This document shows positions 24,198 to 32,698 of a stretch of 64,000 bases of DNA, piece after piece. The notes under the pieces were generated by a model. That model ran no database searches, was not told where the DNA came from, and saw only the letters and a program-made list of their open reading frames with translations. Each line of letters opens with the position of its first letter. Positions within the stretch are counted from its first letter, which is position 1. Both the position numbers and the translations under genes were made by a program. The stretch is from Pimelobacter simplex (GTDB lineage Bacteria > Actinomycetota > Actinomycetes > Propionibacteriales > Nocardioidaceae), in assembly GCA_016803235.1 (NCBI GenBank), contig JADCLI010000004.1, positions 1 to 64,000 of the forward strand, given 5' to 3'.

Positions 24198-24258
24198 ATA
24201 GTCCGCGCATGCATTAGTTGCACACGCGTAGTATTGATAGTTGCATACGCGCACTATC
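24198..24258. promoter_or_regulatory. Triple MarR operator region
   Basis: Three related 17-20 bp sites lie between the MFS and marR starts. On the plus strand TAGTTGCACACGCGTAGTAT (24215-24234) and TAGTTGCATACGCGCACTAT (24238-24257) are 23 bp apart. On the minus strand a 14/17 match lies at 24198-24214. The middle copy is flanked by GATAGT-n11-ACTATC (24236-24258), a dyad of the size MarR dimers bind. Confidence 0.7.
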
Positions 24259-24303
24259 AGCGCAACTCGGGTATGCTGGGAAACCTCTGAAGGAGGTACG
24301 ACG

Positions 24304-24753
24304 ATGGGCATCGCCGACGACGCGGTCGAGATCCGCAGCCAGGGCTGGCGCACGCTGGCCGCGCTGCACGGGCTCATCGAGACCGCCCTGGAGAAGGCGC
24401 TGCAGCGCGACCACGAGCTGTCGGTCGTCGAGTTCACCGTGCTCGACGCACTGAGCCGCCAGGACGGCTGGCACATGCGGATGCAGCAGCTGGCCCGTGC
24501 GGCGGCGCTCTCCGCGTCCGCCACCACCCGGCTGGTCACCCGCCTCGAGAACCGCGGCCTGCTCACGCGGATCCTCTGCGCCGACGACCGGCGCGGGATC
24601 TACACCGAGCTCACCCCCGCGGGGCGGGCGCTGCTGGAGGAGGCGCGCCCGCTGCACGACGAGGTGCTGCGCACGACGCTGGACGAGGCCGGCGAGGTCC
24701 CCGAGCTCGCCAGCCTCGTCCGTTTCGTGGGGACAGTCAGTCCAGTGGGGTGA
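24304..24753 (+). CDS. MarR-family transcriptional regulator
   Basis: 149 residues from ATG 24304, preceded by AAGGAGG at an ideal distance. The winged helix-turn-helix is clear: LSVVEFTVLDALSRQ, MRMQQLARAAALSASATTRLVTRLENRGLLTR, and the wing ADDRRGIYTELTPAGRALL. It should repress itself and the divergent MFS/aldo-keto reductase operon. Its 3' end overlaps the convergent secreted-protein gene by 17 bp. Confidence 0.92.
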   Translation: MGIADDAVEIRSQGWRTLAALHGLIETALEKALQRDHELSVVEFTVLDALSRQDGWHMRMQQLARAAALSASATTRLVTRLENRGLLTRILCADDRRGIYTELTPAGRALLEEARPLHDEVLRTTLDEAGEVPELASLVRFVGTVSPVG

Positions 24754-25906
24754 TCACCCACTCGGCGTCGACGTCCTCGTAGGACCGGTCCTCGTGCCAG
24801 CTCCCCGTGATCTCACGGCGGGAGCGGTCCCACGGCACGGTCTCCGGGCCGCCCTCGGTCGCCGCCCAGGCCTGGAAGCCCTGCTCCTCGGTGTACCCAC
24901 CACCGCCGGTGCAGCTCTTCGCGTAGGTGCCCTCACCCCCGGCGACGACGTCGAGCCAGTACAGGCTCTGCGCGGGCACCAGCCCGAGGTCACCGGTGAA
25001 GTCGCGGTGGAGGGTTCCCTGGTGGGACCAGGTGCACCCGTCGGCGGCGCCCTGGACCGAGAAGGTCCCGGTCACCGACTCCTCGCGCCAGAACGAGCTG
25101 GTCGCCGGGTCGCCGGCCCGGACGAGGACCATCTGCAGCGACCACGTCCGGGTCTCCCGATCGGTCCTCTCCACGGCGCTGACCTTGGCCAGCCAGCGCT
25201 GCGGGAACTCGTCGCCCTGGCAGGACTGCTTCACCTCGGAGGTGCACACGTCCGGGTCGGTCGGCGAGTTCCCGGGTCCCCCCGGCGCGCCACCGTTGCA
25301 GTTGTCGCGACCCGGACCGCCGTCGCAGGTGTCGACGCCGAAGCCGCCGTTGAGCTGGACGTCGTCGCCACCGCCGCCGGAGACGTGGTCGTTGCCGTCC
25401 CCGCCGTTGAGCTGGTCCGGGTCCGCGCCGCCGATGAGGTGGTCGTCGCCGCCCTCGCCGTTGACCAGGGTGATCGGCCAGGAGGTCTTGAGCAGGTCGT
25501 TGCCCTCGCCGCCGAAGAGCGCCTGCCCCGTGGCGCCGGTCGTCATCGAGTCGTCGCCGGCGTCGCCGTACCCGATGCCGCCGTTGCCCGGCCCCAGCGC
25601 GATCAGGTCGTTGCCCGCCCCGCCGTGCGCGTAATCCTGCCCGGGGCCACCGTCGATGGTGTCGTTGCCGCCGTCGCCGCAGATGACGTCATTGCCACCC
25701 AGCCCCTTGATCCTGTCGTTGCCGCCGCGCGCGACGATCACGTCCCGCTTCTTGGTGCCCTTGATCCTGTCGGCCTTGTTGGTGCCGACGATGGTGGCCT
25801 TGGCGCCGCCGCAGCGAGGCTTGGCGGCCTCGGCGCTCGACGTGATGCCGATGCTCGCCGGCAGCACCAGTGCCAGGGCGAGGACGGGAAGGAGTCTTCT
25901 GCTCAT
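24737..25906 (-). CDS. Secreted hemolysin-type calcium-binding repeat protein
   Basis: 389 residues from ATG 25906. A Sec signal peptide (RRLLPVLALALVLPASIGITSSAEA) is followed by ~8-10 RTX-like nonapeptide repeats between residues ~40 and 190 (GGNDRIKG, GGNDVICGDGGNDTIDGG, GGAGNDLIALG, GGDGNDHVSGG), which bind Ca2+ in a parallel beta-roll. The C-terminal ~180 residues contain four or more Cys and many Trp and have no family I recognise. An 11-bp direct repeat lies just upstream of the start. Confidence 0.8.
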   Translation of the reverse strand: MSRRLLPVLALALVLPASIGITSSAEAAKPRCGGAKATIVGTNKADRIKGTKKRDVIVARGGNDRIKGLGGNDVICGDGGNDTIDGGPGQDYAHGGAGNDLIALGPGNGGIGYGDAGDDSMTTGATGQALFGGEGNDLLKTSWPITLVNGEGGDDHLIGGADPDQLNGGDGNDHVSGGGGDDVQLNGGFGVDTCDGGPGRDNCNGGAPGGPGNSPTDPDVCTSEVKQSCQGDEFPQRWLAKVSAVERTDRETRTWSLQMVLVRAGDPATSSFWREESVTGTFSVQGAADGCTWSHQGTLHRDFTGDLGLVPAQSLYWLDVVAGGEGTYAKSCTGGGGYTEEQGFQAWAATEGGPETVPWDRSRREITGSWHEDRSYEDVDAEWVITPLD

Positions 25907-25926
25907 CCTCCGAGGGTGGGGCGGGA

Positions 25927-25959
25927 GGCTTGCGGGCGGCTTGCGGCCGGCTTGCGGCG
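25927..25959. repeat. Three 11-bp direct repeats upstream of the Ca-binding protein gene
   Basis: The 11-mers at 25927-25937, 25938-25948 and 25949-25959 all begin GGCTTGCGG. They lie 21-53 bp before the ATG at 25906. An 11-bp period puts the same face of the helix forward three times, as for OmpR/SARP-type winged-helix activators. The rest of the 280-bp gap (25960-26186) shows no gene I can support. Confidence 0.5.
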
Positions 25960-26186
25960 ACTCGATGCCGGCCGGCCTCCGAGCGATCCGCAAGGACGAC
26001 TCCCTACGTTGCTGCCTCGTCCCCCACGAAGGAGTTCCCGTGATGCACCCCACCGCGGGTGCTGGCCCACCATCAGCACGTTCGACGGTCCGTCCAGCTC
26101 GGCGGCACCTACGACGACGGCACCCGCGACCTGGCCGTCGCCCAGAAGACCGTGGCGATCCCGGTGGACGAGGCGCCTCGGGAGGA

Positions 26187-27011
26187 TCACGCCGAGGCGC
26201 GCACCACGGCGGGAGCCAGCGCGAGCGCCCGCTCGACGACCAGCTCGACGACCAGCGGGTGCGGGCCGATGACCTCGGCGACCACGCTCGCGCCGGCGGC
26301 GAGCGCGTCGTGGCGTGCCTTGCGGTGGAAGTGCCCGGTGGCGAGGAGGTACGGCGCCACGGCGTCGCCCGCGCGCACGACCTCCGCGAGCCGCGGGCCA
26401 CGCCCGGACAGCGTGGCGAGCCGGACCGGCGCGCCCCAGGCGTGGGCGAGCAGGTGGGCAGCCGTGTCGAGGTCGGCGGCTGCGGCGGGATCGGTGGAGC
26501 CGGCAGCGACCATGACCACGGGCTGGCCGGGCGTGGCGCCGGCGGCGCGCAGGTGGTCGACCTGGGCCGCGGCGAGCAGCCGGTCGGGGCCGAGGGACCT
26601 GCCGAGCCGCAGGTCGTCACGACCGGCGGCGAGCACGGCGGCCGGCAGGTCCTGGCGCAGGTGGTAGCCGGTCGAGAGCAGCAGCGGGACGGCGACCGCG
26701 GGGGTGGCGACAGCGGCGACGACGTCGGCGAACAGCGGCTCGCAGAGCTCGACGTAGGACGTGGTCGCCTCCCACCCCAGCCGGCGCGCGGCGCCCGCGG
26801 TGAGCGCACGCGCGACGTCGTTGCCGGCCGCGGTGCGGGTGCCGTGGGCCACCGTCACGAGGGAGGGACGGGGGTCTCGAGACGGTCGCTGCGCGACCTC
26901 CTCGACCGCCGGGGACGGCTGCGCGACCTCCTCGACCGCCGGGGACGGCTGCGCGACCTCCTCGACCGCCGGGGACGGCTGCGCGACCTCCTCGACCACC
27001 GCGGGTGTCAT
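26187..27011 (-). CDS. Sirohydrochlorin chelatase-like (CbiX) protein with repeat-encoded N-terminus
   Basis: 274 residues from ATG 27011, overlapping the nnaR stop by 4 nt. From residue ~50 it is a CbiX/SirB chelatase of two halves: LVTVAHGTRTAAG with the metal-site His, later VPLLLSTGYHLRQDLP, and ATGHFHRKA. In this operon it would insert Fe2+ into sirohydrochlorin for the siroheme of NirB, matching Rv0259c next to Rv0260c. Residues 4-44 are a low-complexity run (VEEVAQPSPA repeated) encoded by a 30-bp tandem repeat. This region is not part of the family and looks acquired. Confidence 0.85.
   Translation of the reverse strand: MTPAVVEEVAQPSPAVEEVAQPSPAVEEVAQPSPAVEEVAQRPSRDPRPSLVTVAHGTRTAAGNDVARALTAGAARRLGWEATTSYVELCEPLFADVVAAVATPAVAVPLLLSTGYHLRQDLPAAVLAAGRDDLRLGRSLGPDRLLAAAQVDHLRAAGATPGQPVVMVAAGSTDPAAAADLDTAAHLLAHAWGAPVRLATLSGRGPRLAEVVRAGDAVAPYLLATGHFHRKARHDALAAGASVVAEVIGPHPLVVELVVERALALAPAVVRASA
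26873..27000. repeat. Dispersed palindromic element expanded to 4 x 30 bp inside a gene
   Basis: The left 38 bp (26873-26910, GGTCTCGAGACGG...) match 42494-42531 at 36 of 38 positions. The 30-bp part then repeats exactly in register at 26911, 26941 and 26971 with one change in the last copy. The repeat length is divisible by three, so the reading frame of the chelatase gene is kept. Confidence 0.9.
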
Positions 27012-28120
27012 GGGGTGACCGCCAGGCGGTAGCCGCGTTTGACGACCGTCTGGACGCAGCGGGTGCCCAGGGCGGCGCGCAGCCGGGCGACCGCCATCTC
27101 CACGGCATGCTCGGAGCCCGCGGTCCCGGACGGCAGCGCGGTGAGCAGGTCGCGTCGGGACACGACCGTGCCGGGGTTGACGAGCAGGGCCTGCAGGACG
27201 GCGTACGGCGCGGGCGAGAGCTTCACCTCGGCGCCGTCGAGCAGCACGGCGTCGCCGTGCAGGAGCAGGGTGTGGCCGGCGACGTCGAGGCTGGTGCCGC
27301 CGGCGCGGGAGGGGAGCTCGACCTCGAGCTGCTTGACCATCGCTGCCAGCCGCGAGCGCTCGGGGTAGATCGACGGCACGCCCCACATCTCGAAGGCGGC
27401 CGCGGTGACCGGCCCGACGCAGGCGGCGATCACGTCGGCCTGGAAGGCGCTGACCACCTCGTCGCGGTGGCCGGTGGTGCCAGCGGCCTCCATCATCGCG
27501 GCGATCGCTGGGGCTGCGGTGAAGGTGACGGCGTCGACGCGGCGCTCGGCGATGTCCTCGATCAGGCCGAACATCGGCTCGGGGTCGGCGGCTCCCTCGA
27601 CCCGGTAGACCGCGACCGTCGTGACGTCGGCACCGAGGCGGCGCAGCGCGTGGGCCGCCATCGACAGCGACTGGCCGTGCTCCTGGACGACGATCCGCAG
27701 TCCGGTGATATCGCGGCCCCGCAGGTGGGCGAGGACGTCCTCGAACTCCTCCGACTCCGGCGCCCAGAGCTCGCGCAGCCCGAACCGGCGCAGCGCACCG
27801 ACGCTCTTGGGCCCGCGGGCCAGGATCTCGGCGGTGCCCAGGTGGGTGGTGAGGTCCCCGAGCATGCCCCAGCGCTCGGCGGCGCCGAACCACGACTTCA
27901 GGCCGATGCCCGTCGTGGCGACGAAGATGTCGACCGGCTGGCCGAGCACGTCCTTGGTGGCTGCCAGCAGCGCGGTCTCGTCGATCCGGTTCGGGTCGAC
28001 GGACAGGGCGGGCGCGTGGACCACGCTCGCACCGCGACGCTCCAGCAGCGCGATCTGCTCCTCCGCACGCCGCGCCGCGGTCACGCCGATCCTGAAGCCG
28101 GACAGGGGCTGGTCGCTCAC
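27008..28120 (-). CDS. nnaR: NnaR-type regulator: uroporphyrinogen-III synthase domain fused to winged HTH
   Basis: 370 residues from GTG 28120, overlapping the nirD stop by 4 nt. Residues ~5-260 have the HemD fold (GFRIGVTAARRAEEQIALLERRGA, VVQEHGQ, AVYRVEGA, DAVTFTAAPAIAAMM, ACVGPVTAAAFEMWG). Residues ~275-370 are an OmpR-type Trans_reg_C domain (VKLSPAPYAVLQALLVNPGTVVSRRDLL ... HAVEMAVARLRAALG ... VVKRGYRL). Established knowledge: such HemD-wHTH proteins (Rv0260c, NnaR) control nitrate/nitrite assimilation with GlnR. Its location directly after nirBD fits. Confidence 0.88.
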   Translation of the reverse strand: MSDQPLSGFRIGVTAARRAEEQIALLERRGASVVHAPALSVDPNRIDETALLAATKDVLGQPVDIFVATTGIGLKSWFGAAERWGMLGDLTTHLGTAEILARGPKSVGALRRFGLRELWAPESEEFEDVLAHLRGRDITGLRIVVQEHGQSLSMAAHALRRLGADVTTVAVYRVEGAADPEPMFGLIEDIAERRVDAVTFTAAPAIAAMMEAAGTTGHRDEVVSAFQADVIAACVGPVTAAAFEMWGVPSIYPERSRLAAMVKQLEVELPSRAGGTSLDVAGHTLLLHGDAVLLDGAEVKLSPAPYAVLQALLVNPGTVVSRRDLLTALPSGTAGSEHAVEMAVARLRAALGTRCVQTVVKRGYRLAVTP

Positions 28121-28527
28121 GGCTCGCACGAGCTGATTGTCTCGCGCCGCGCGCCGACGACCACCATCCCGTCGACCACCCGGACCTCCCAGCACGGTAC
28201 GACGATCGCCGGGTCGTCGAGGCAGACCCCCGTGCGCAGGTCGAAGCGCTGCTTGAGCAGCGGGCTCGCGACGAATGGCACCTCGTCGTCGCCGCGGGTC
28301 CCGACGATGCCGCGGGAGAGCACGGAGGCCCGGCCGAAGGGGTCGAAGTTGGAGATCGCGAACACCCGGTCGTCGTACGTCCGGAAGACGGCGACGGCCT
28401 CGCCGTCGACGAGGGCGGCGACCCCGGACTCACGGGCGATCCGGTCGAGGGCGCAGATCGCGGTGCCGTGCGTCTCGACACGCTCGCTGGCGCTCGCTGC
28501 TCGACGGGCTTCGGTCGTCGTCATCAC
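28117..28527 (-). CDS. nirD: Nitrite reductase small subunit NirD
   Basis: 136 residues from GTG 28527 or ATG 28524, either overlapping the nirB stop. It has a Rieske-like fold of the NirD type: ICALDRIARESGVAALVDGEAVAVFR, FAISNFDPFGRASVLSRGIVG, FDLRTGVCLDDP. As in NirD the Cys/His ligands of true Rieske proteins are missing. Residues 7-19 (ARRAASASERVET) are encoded by a dispersed repeat and are not conserved in the family. It partners NirB in the NADH-dependent reduction of nitrite to ammonium. Confidence 0.92.
   Translation of the reverse strand: MMTTTEARRAASASERVETHGTAICALDRIARESGVAALVDGEAVAVFRTYDDRVFAISNFDPFGRASVLSRGIVGTRGDDEVPFVASPLLKQRFDLRTGVCLDDPAIVVPCWEVRVVDGMVVVGARRETISSCEP
28472..28508. 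repeat. Dispersed element within the nirD 5' coding region
   Basis: GTCTCGACACGCTCGCTGGC and the following 17 bp have the same end sequences (GTCTCGA..., ...CTCGAC) as the elements at 16425 and 44637. The element is in frame and supplies NirD residues 7-19. Confidence 0.55.
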
Positions 28528-31091
28528 GGCGCTCCTACCGGGATCGAGGCGCCCAGCGACACCGGTCCGTCGACCAGGTCCGCGCGGATCTGGCCGCGCT
28601 CCTCACGGAAGGTGATGTGGGGGTCGGGGGTGCCGGGGGCGTTGACGAAGGACACGAAGCGGGCGAGCTTCTCCGGGTCCTCGATGGTGGCCTTCCACTC
28701 GTCGAAGTAGGAGTCGACGTGGCGCTCCATGCTCGCCTCGAGCTCGCCGCCGAGACCCAGCGAGTCCTCGACGACGACCTCGCGGACACGCTCCAGGCCG
28801 CCGATCTCGTCGAGCCAGGTGGAGGTGCGCTGCAGCCGGTCCGCGGTGCGGATGTAGTACATGAGGAAGCGGTCGAGGTAGCGGATCAGCTCCTCGCGGG
28901 ACAGGTCGCCGGCGAGCAGCTGGGCGTGCGCCGGGACGGCGCCGCCGTTGCCGCCGACATACAGGTTCCAGCCCTTCTCGGTGGCGATCACGCCGAAGTC
29001 CTTGCCCCGGGCCTCCGCACACTCGCGGGCGCAGCCGGAGACGCCGCCCTTGAGCTTGTGGGGCGAGCGCAGCCCGCGGTAGCGCAGCTCGAGCTCGATC
29101 GCCATGCCGACCGAGTCCTGCACGCCGTAGCGGCACCACGTCGAGCCGACGCAGGACTTCACCGTCCGCAGCGACTTGCCGTAGGCGTGGCCGGACTCCA
29201 TGCCGGCGTCGACCAGCCGCTGCCAGATCGCCGGCAGGTCCTCCATCCGGGCGCCGAACAGGTCGATCCGCTGGCCGCCGGTGATCTTCGTGTAGAGACC
29301 GTAGTCGCGGGCCACCTCGCCGATCACGATCAGCTTGTCGGGGGTGATCTCGCCACCGGGGATGCGCGGGACGACGGAGTAGGTGCCGTTCTTCTGCAGA
29401 TTGGCGAGGTAGGCGTCGTTGGTGTCCTGCAAGGTCGCGTTGGCGCCGTCGAGGACGTGGTGGTTGAGCAGGCTCGCGAGGATCGAGGCGACGGCCGGCT
29501 TGCAGATGTCGCAGCCGCGCCCCTTGCCGTGGCCCTCGATGATGTCGTCGAAACGGTTGTAGCCGTGCACGGCGACGACCTCGAACAGCTCCTGACGGGT
29601 CATCGCGAAGTGCTCGCACAGCGACTTGTCGACGACCTTGCCGACGGAGGCGAAGTGGTCCTCGACGATCTTCTTCACCACGGTCTTGCAGGAGCCGCAG
29701 GTGGAGCCGGCCTTGGTGCACGCGGTCACGCAGGCCGGGCTGTCGCAGTCGCCGCCGTCGGAGACCGCGGCGACGATGTCGGCCTTGGTGACGTTGTTGC
29801 AGGAGCAGACCTGCGCGTCGTCGGGCAGGCCTCCCCCAGAAAGCATGGAGTCGACCCCGCCGCCGCGGGCCGCCGGGAGGATGAGCTCCTCGGGGTTGTC
29901 GGGCAGCTCGATGCCGGAGCCGACGAGGGGTCGCAGCACGCCGTACGACGACGCGTCGCCGACCAGGATGCCGCCCAGCAGCTCGTAGCCGCCGCTGGCG
30001 AGCTCCTTGACGACGAGCTTCTTGTAGATGCCGGCCACCGCGTCGGCGTACACGACCTCGAGGGCGTCCTCGTCGGTCGCGAACGCGTCACCGAACGAGG
30101 CGACGTCGACGCCGAGCAGCTTGAGCTTGGTCGACATGTCGGCGCCGGTGAAGGATCCGGCCTCGCCGCCGAGCAGCGCGTCGACCACGACCTCGGCCAT
30201 CGTGTAGCCGGGCGCGACCAGGCCGTACATCCGCCCGCCCGGGGCGGCGCACTCACCGATCGCCCAGATGTGCTCGTCGCTGGTGCGGCAGTGCTCGTCG
30301 ACCAGGATGCCGCCGCGCTCGGCGATGTCGAGGTCGGCCGCCCGGCCCAGCGCATCGCGGGGCCGGATGCCGGCGGAGAAGACGACGAGGTCGACGTCGA
30401 GCGGGTTGCGGTCCTTGAGCGCCAGGCCGGTGACCTTGTCCTTGCCGAGCACGGCCTCGGTCATCGCGCCGGTGTGCACGGTCAGGCCGAGGGTCTCGAT
30501 GTGCCGGTTGAGCGTGGAGCCGGCGGCGTCGTCGATCTGGACCGCCATCAGCCGCGGGGCGAGCTCGACGACGTGGGTCTCCAGGCCCAGCTGGTGCAGC
30601 GCGTTGGCCGCCTCCAGACCGAGCAGGCCGCCGCCGATCACGGCACCGACCTTGGCCTTCCTCGACGCTGCCCGGATCGCCTCGAGGTCCTCGATGGTGC
30701 GGTAGACGAAGACGTTCTTGAGGTCCTTGCCCGGCACCGGCGGCACGAACGGGAACGCACCGGTCGCGAGCACCAGCTCGTCGTAGTGCAGGTCCTTGCC
30801 GTCGGCGAGGGTGATCACCCGCTGCCGCGGGGAGATCGCCACGACCTCGGCGCCCAGGCGCAGCGTGACCCGCGGGTCGTCGTACGCACCGCCGGGGAGG
30901 AGGGACAGCGCCTCCGCGCCACGCTCGAAGAACGAGGTGAGGGCGACGCGGTCGTACGCCGGGCGCGGCTCCTCGCCGAGGATCGTGATGTCGTGGGTCT
31001 CGGTGAGCCCGCGCTCGATCGCAGCCTGCACGAAGCGGTGGCCGACCATGCCGTGGCCGACGACCACCAGTTGCTTGCGCTGGTTCATCAT
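28524..31091 (-). CDS. nirB: Assimilatory nitrite reductase large subunit NirB
   Basis: 855 residues from ATG 31091 (TGATG overlap with the upstream gene). The N-terminal FAD/NADH domain (KQLVVVGHGMVGHRFV; GAVIGGGLLGLEAANAL; second dinucleotide motif) spans ~1-400. A BFD-like [2Fe-2S] domain follows (VCSCNNVTKADIV ... STCGSCKTVV), then the ferredoxin-like half-domain. The siroheme/[4Fe-4S] domain near the C-terminus has the four ligands in SCVGSTWCRYG and GVSGCARECAEA. It reduces nitrite to ammonium with NADH in the cytoplasm. Length and domain order are standard. Confidence 0.96.
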   Translation of the reverse strand: MMNQRKQLVVVGHGMVGHRFVQAAIERGLTETHDITILGEEPRPAYDRVALTSFFERGAEALSLLPGGAYDDPRVTLRLGAEVVAISPRQRVITLADGKDLHYDELVLATGAFPFVPPVPGKDLKNVFVYRTIEDLEAIRAASRKAKVGAVIGGGLLGLEAANALHQLGLETHVVELAPRLMAVQIDDAAGSTLNRHIETLGLTVHTGAMTEAVLGKDKVTGLALKDRNPLDVDLVVFSAGIRPRDALGRAADLDIAERGGILVDEHCRTSDEHIWAIGECAAPGGRMYGLVAPGYTMAEVVVDALLGGEAGSFTGADMSTKLKLLGVDVASFGDAFATDEDALEVVYADAVAGIYKKLVVKELASGGYELLGGILVGDASSYGVLRPLVGSGIELPDNPEELILPAARGGGVDSMLSGGGLPDDAQVCSCNNVTKADIVAAVSDGGDCDSPACVTACTKAGSTCGSCKTVVKKIVEDHFASVGKVVDKSLCEHFAMTRQELFEVVAVHGYNRFDDIIEGHGKGRGCDICKPAVASILASLLNHHVLDGANATLQDTNDAYLANLQKNGTYSVVPRIPGGEITPDKLIVIGEVARDYGLYTKITGGQRIDLFGARMEDLPAIWQRLVDAGMESGHAYGKSLRTVKSCVGSTWCRYGVQDSVGMAIELELRYRGLRSPHKLKGGVSGCARECAEARGKDFGVIATEKGWNLYVGGNGGAVPAHAQLLAGDLSREELIRYLDRFLMYYIRTADRLQRTSTWLDEIGGLERVREVVVEDSLGLGGELEASMERHVDSYFDEWKATIEDPEKLARFVSFVNAPGTPDPHITFREERGQIRADLVDGPVSLGASIPVGAP

Positions 31092-32566
31092 CAGGTTCCC
31101 TTCTGGGCGGTGGCGAGGGCGGGCCGGCTGCTGAGCAGCTGGCGCACCGTGCTGGCGCAGCCACCGCAGCCGGTGGTCGCGCGGGTGGTGTCGCGGACCT
31201 GCTCGAGCGAGGAGCAGGCGCGGATCCGGCCGGCGGTGACGCCGGCACAGGCGCACACCTCGGCGTCGTCGGGAAGGACCCCGACGGCACCGGCACCGTT
31301 GCCGCCGTCCCGGGTCCGCTCGGGCAGGAGCAGGTCGCCGGGCTCGTGGTCGCCGAGGACGGTCCGCCGGTCGAAGTGCTGGGTGATCAGGCCGATCCGG
31401 GACAGGTCGCCGACCAGGGTGGCGGCGACGATCCGGCCGTCGCGGACGACGAGGCGCCGGTGCGAGCCGGAGACCGGGTTGGCGACCTCGACCACCTCAC
31501 CGCCGGCGGCGAGCTCGGCCTCGGCGTCCCCGAGCACGGCGACGTCGAGGTCGGTGGCCCGCAGCCGGGCGACGATCCGCGCGCCGTCGTACTTCACCGC
31601 CTCGTCGCAGAGGATCCCGGCGAGGATGCCGGCCTGCTCCCAGGCGGGCGGCACGAAGCCGGTGGTCCGGCCGTCGTGCTCGGCACAGTCACCGAGGGCG
31701 TGGACGGACGGGTCGGTGACGCTGGCGAGGCGGTCGTCGACGACGATGCCGCGACGGACCTCGAGTCCGGCGCCGCGGGCCAGCGCCGTCGAGGGGCGGC
31801 CGCCGGCGGTGAGCACGACCAGGTCGGTGTCGAGGCTGAAGCCGTTGTCGAGCCGCAGGGAGGGACCGGCCGGTCCCTCGACGAGCCGGACGGCGCGGGC
31901 GCCGGTGTAGACGGCCACCCCGAGCTTCCTCAGGTCGCGCGCGAGGATCCGGGCGGCGGGGGCGCTGATCTGCTGGTGGAGCAGGCGGTCGGCACCCTCG
32001 ACGACCTCGGTCTCGATGCCGCGCACGCCGAGGGCGCGGGCGACCTGGAGGCCGAGCAGGCCGCCGCCGACGACGACCGCGCGGCGGCTGCAGGGCAGCG
32101 CGGAGAGCAGGCGCTCGCAGTCGCCGAGCGAGCGGAAGGCGTGCACCGCCTCGTGCAGCGAGCCGTCCATCCGGACCAGGCCGCGGATCGGCGGCAACGA
32201 CGGGATGCTGCCGGTGGCGAGCACCAGGACGTCGTACTCGACCAGGGTGCCGTCGACGAGCATCACGTCCTTGCGCTCGCGGTCGACGCCGAGGACGCGG
32301 GCGCCGAGACGCAGCTCGACGCCGTGGTCGGCGTACCACTGCGGGCTGCGCAGGGTCAGCGACTCGGGACGGTGCGTCCCCTCGAGGACCGCCGAGAGCA
32401 GGATCCGGTTGTACGGCGCGGTGTCCTCGTCGCCGAGGACGGTGATGGCCATCCGGTCGGGCGCCCGCCGGGCGACGAGCTCCTCGACCAGCCGGGTCGC
32501 GGCCATGCCGGAGCCGACGACGACGAGCCGCGGTCGCGGCGGCTCGGAGCACGGTCGGCTGGTCAT
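31091..32566 (-). CDS. FAD-dependent NAD(P)H oxidoreductase with BFD [2Fe-2S] domain, nitrate-reductase electron donor
   Basis: 491 residues from ATG 32566. It looks like the N-terminal half of NirB as a separate protein: FAD motif RLVVVGSGMAATRLVEEL, NAD motif RAVVVGGGLLGLQVARAL, FAD-site Asp in SVHALGDCAEH, and a C-terminal BFD domain with CACAGVTAGRI ... TTGCGGCAS. In assimilatory systems such proteins (NasB type) pass electrons from NAD(P)H to the molybdenum nitrate reductase. It is the first gene of the FAD oxidoreductase-nirB-nirD-nnaR-cbiX operon, with the shared nitrate motif 56 bp upstream. Confidence 0.85.
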   Translation of the reverse strand: MTSRPCSEPPRPRLVVVGSGMAATRLVEELVARRAPDRMAITVLGDEDTAPYNRILLSAVLEGTHRPESLTLRSPQWYADHGVELRLGARVLGVDRERKDVMLVDGTLVEYDVLVLATGSIPSLPPIRGLVRMDGSLHEAVHAFRSLGDCERLLSALPCSRRAVVVGGGLLGLQVARALGVRGIETEVVEGADRLLHQQISAPAARILARDLRKLGVAVYTGARAVRLVEGPAGPSLRLDNGFSLDTDLVVLTAGGRPSTALARGAGLEVRRGIVVDDRLASVTDPSVHALGDCAEHDGRTTGFVPPAWEQAGILAGILCDEAVKYDGARIVARLRATDLDVAVLGDAEAELAAGGEVVEVANPVSGSHRRLVVRDGRIVAATLVGDLSRIGLITQHFDRRTVLGDHEPGDLLLPERTRDGGNGAGAVGVLPDDAEVCACAGVTAGRIRACSSLEQVRDTTRATTGCGGCASTVRQLLSSRPALATAQKGT

Positions 32567-32621
32567 GGATCCATCGAACGACACCGAGGTTTCGCGGCCG
32601 TGTGCTCGTGTTGCACGCAGA

Positions 32622-32646
32622 TGTCAACGACTCCTCACGGCCTCAC
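32622..32646 (-). promoter_or_regulatory. Nitrate-operon motif, copy A
   Basis: Read toward the nirB operon: GTGAG, 3 nt, GTGAG, 6 nt, TTGACA. The same motif, with identical spacing, precedes the nitrate reductase and narK genes. The TTGACA could be a -35 box but no convincing -10 follows at 16-18 nt. Candidate binding site for NnaR and/or GlnR. Confidence 0.65.
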
Positions 32647-32698
32647 CGGTCGCACGGACGCACGGGGAGTCGTGGGGCCACGCCCTACCGTCGGTGTC

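Noticed and set aside
25960..26186. A possible gene remnant reading QLGGTYDDGTRDLAVAQKTV on the plus strand
   Set aside because: No start or RBS, no family recognised, and the frame runs on as antisense of the chelatase gene. It could equally be chance.
26881..27000. Four 30-bp repeats that might be a CRISPR array
   Set aside because: The copies are contiguous with no spacers and lie inside a reading frame that stays open; no cas genes are nearby.
32587..32627. A complete sigma-A promoter using TTGACA of the nitrate motif as -35
   Set aside because: No acceptable -10 hexamer follows at 16-18 nt in any of the three copies, so I treat TTGACR as part of a regulator site only.
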